Positions 63,782 through 64,000 of a DNA stretch of 64,000 nucleotides are shown piece after piece. Source of the DNA: Pseudomonas sp. BMS12 (GTDB lineage Bacteria; Pseudomonadota; Gammaproteobacteria; Pseudomonadales; Pseudomonadaceae); assembly GCF_001592875.1 (NCBI RefSeq), contig NZ_LSOF01000024.1, forward strand, positions 1 to 64,000. The letters run 5' to 3'. The first letter of the stretch is position 1; the number at the start of each line of letters is the position of its first letter. The position numbers and the translations under genes were made by a program. The notes beneath the pieces were generated by a model. It ran no database searches, was not told the origin of the DNA, and worked only from the letters and a program-made list of their open reading frames with translations.

Positions 63782-64000
63782 GGTCGGTCTCCGTCCTGCT
63801 GTTCCAGCCAACCGAGCAGCTCGGCCAGCAGCGCATCGGCGCGCTCGAAGTCGAAATCGTTGATGGCCCCATCCAGGGCCTGCGCACGCGCCTGCTGGGC
63901 CAGGCCCGGCAACGCGGCGATCAGCTGCTGCAGGGCCTGTTCGGCCAGTTCGCCGTGGCGCAGCGCGCTGCGCGCCTGCTCGATCAATGCCAGCAGCTGC
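63778..64000 (-). CDS. C-terminal end of a probable sensor/hybrid histidine kinase (partial)
   Basis: An open frame of about 74 codons runs from the window edge to 63778 with no start of its own (the only candidate is an internal TTG). The helical, Leu/Ala-rich sequence ending in DFERADALLAELLGWLEQQ resembles the last helices of an Hpt or receiver-linked module at the end of hybrid kinases. Coupling to the HD-GYP regulator supports that reading. Most of the gene is outside the window. Confidence 0.6.
   Translation of the reverse strand, partial: QLLALIEQARSALRHGELAEQALQQLIAALPGLAQQARAQALDGAINDFDFERADALLAELLGWLEQQDGDRP

Overview
The window looks like a high-GC Pseudomonas chromosome, probably from the mendocina/alcaligenes/oleovorans side of the genus. 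This is an inference. It rests on gene content, codon use, REP-type repeats, and a gene order that from memory matches the P. aeruginosa block running from ffs and ligA-zipA-smc through xdh, allantoin, gcl and ccm genes. A chromosomal integron cassette array, known from alcaligenes and stutzeri-type pseudomonads, sits at the left edge.

Layout. (1) 1-1838: end of a cassette array with four attC sites and three AT-richer cassette genes (unknown, DUF4288-like, and a GT51 transglycosylase-like fragment). (2) 1968-11259: 4.5S SRP RNA, a chemoreceptor, an HU-type protein, and smc-zipA-ligA on the minus strand. (3) 11.5-48.5 kb: a nearly continuous purine-use region. Guanine (GuaD) and 8-oxoguanine deaminases feed XdhAB (matured by XdhC, with a locally encoded MoaA). 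Urate then passes through PuuD, UraH, UraD, PuuE, Alc and AllA to glyoxylate and urea. Gcl, Hyi, GlxR, TtuD and pyruvate kinase carry glyoxylate to pyruvate. Two NCS2 permeases, a Tsx-like porin, a lone substrate-binding protein, a urea transporter and a dCache chemoreceptor fit uptake, efflux and sensing. A small unrelated block (GFA protein, RlmE-like and TrmH-like methyltransferases, a flavoprotein, a VOC protein) interrupts it at 27-31 kb. (4) 48.6-51.8 kb: diguanylate cyclase, voltage-gated-type K+ channel, HD protein and a lipoprotein. (5) 51.8-58.7 kb: complete ccmABCDEFGHI operon for c-type cytochrome maturation. (6) 58.9-64 kb: a FliK-like/FlhB-C-like pair, a rhodanese, a dienelactone hydrolase, a membrane-anchored unknown, and an HD-GYP response regulator with the end of its probable sensor kinase.

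The most interesting feature is regulatory. Ten copies of a TGTATACA/TGTACACA palindrome lie in intergenic regions of the purine genes, and three copies of a different 16-bp palindrome (YTGACYTNNAAGTCAG) precede xdhA and the first NCS2 permease. Two local regulators, a GntR/FCD protein (18017-18793) and a RutR-like TetR protein (39863-40480), are the obvious candidates to bind them. At the 19.0-kb promoter both motifs overlie one good sigma-70 promoter. All motif-to-regulator assignments are inference.
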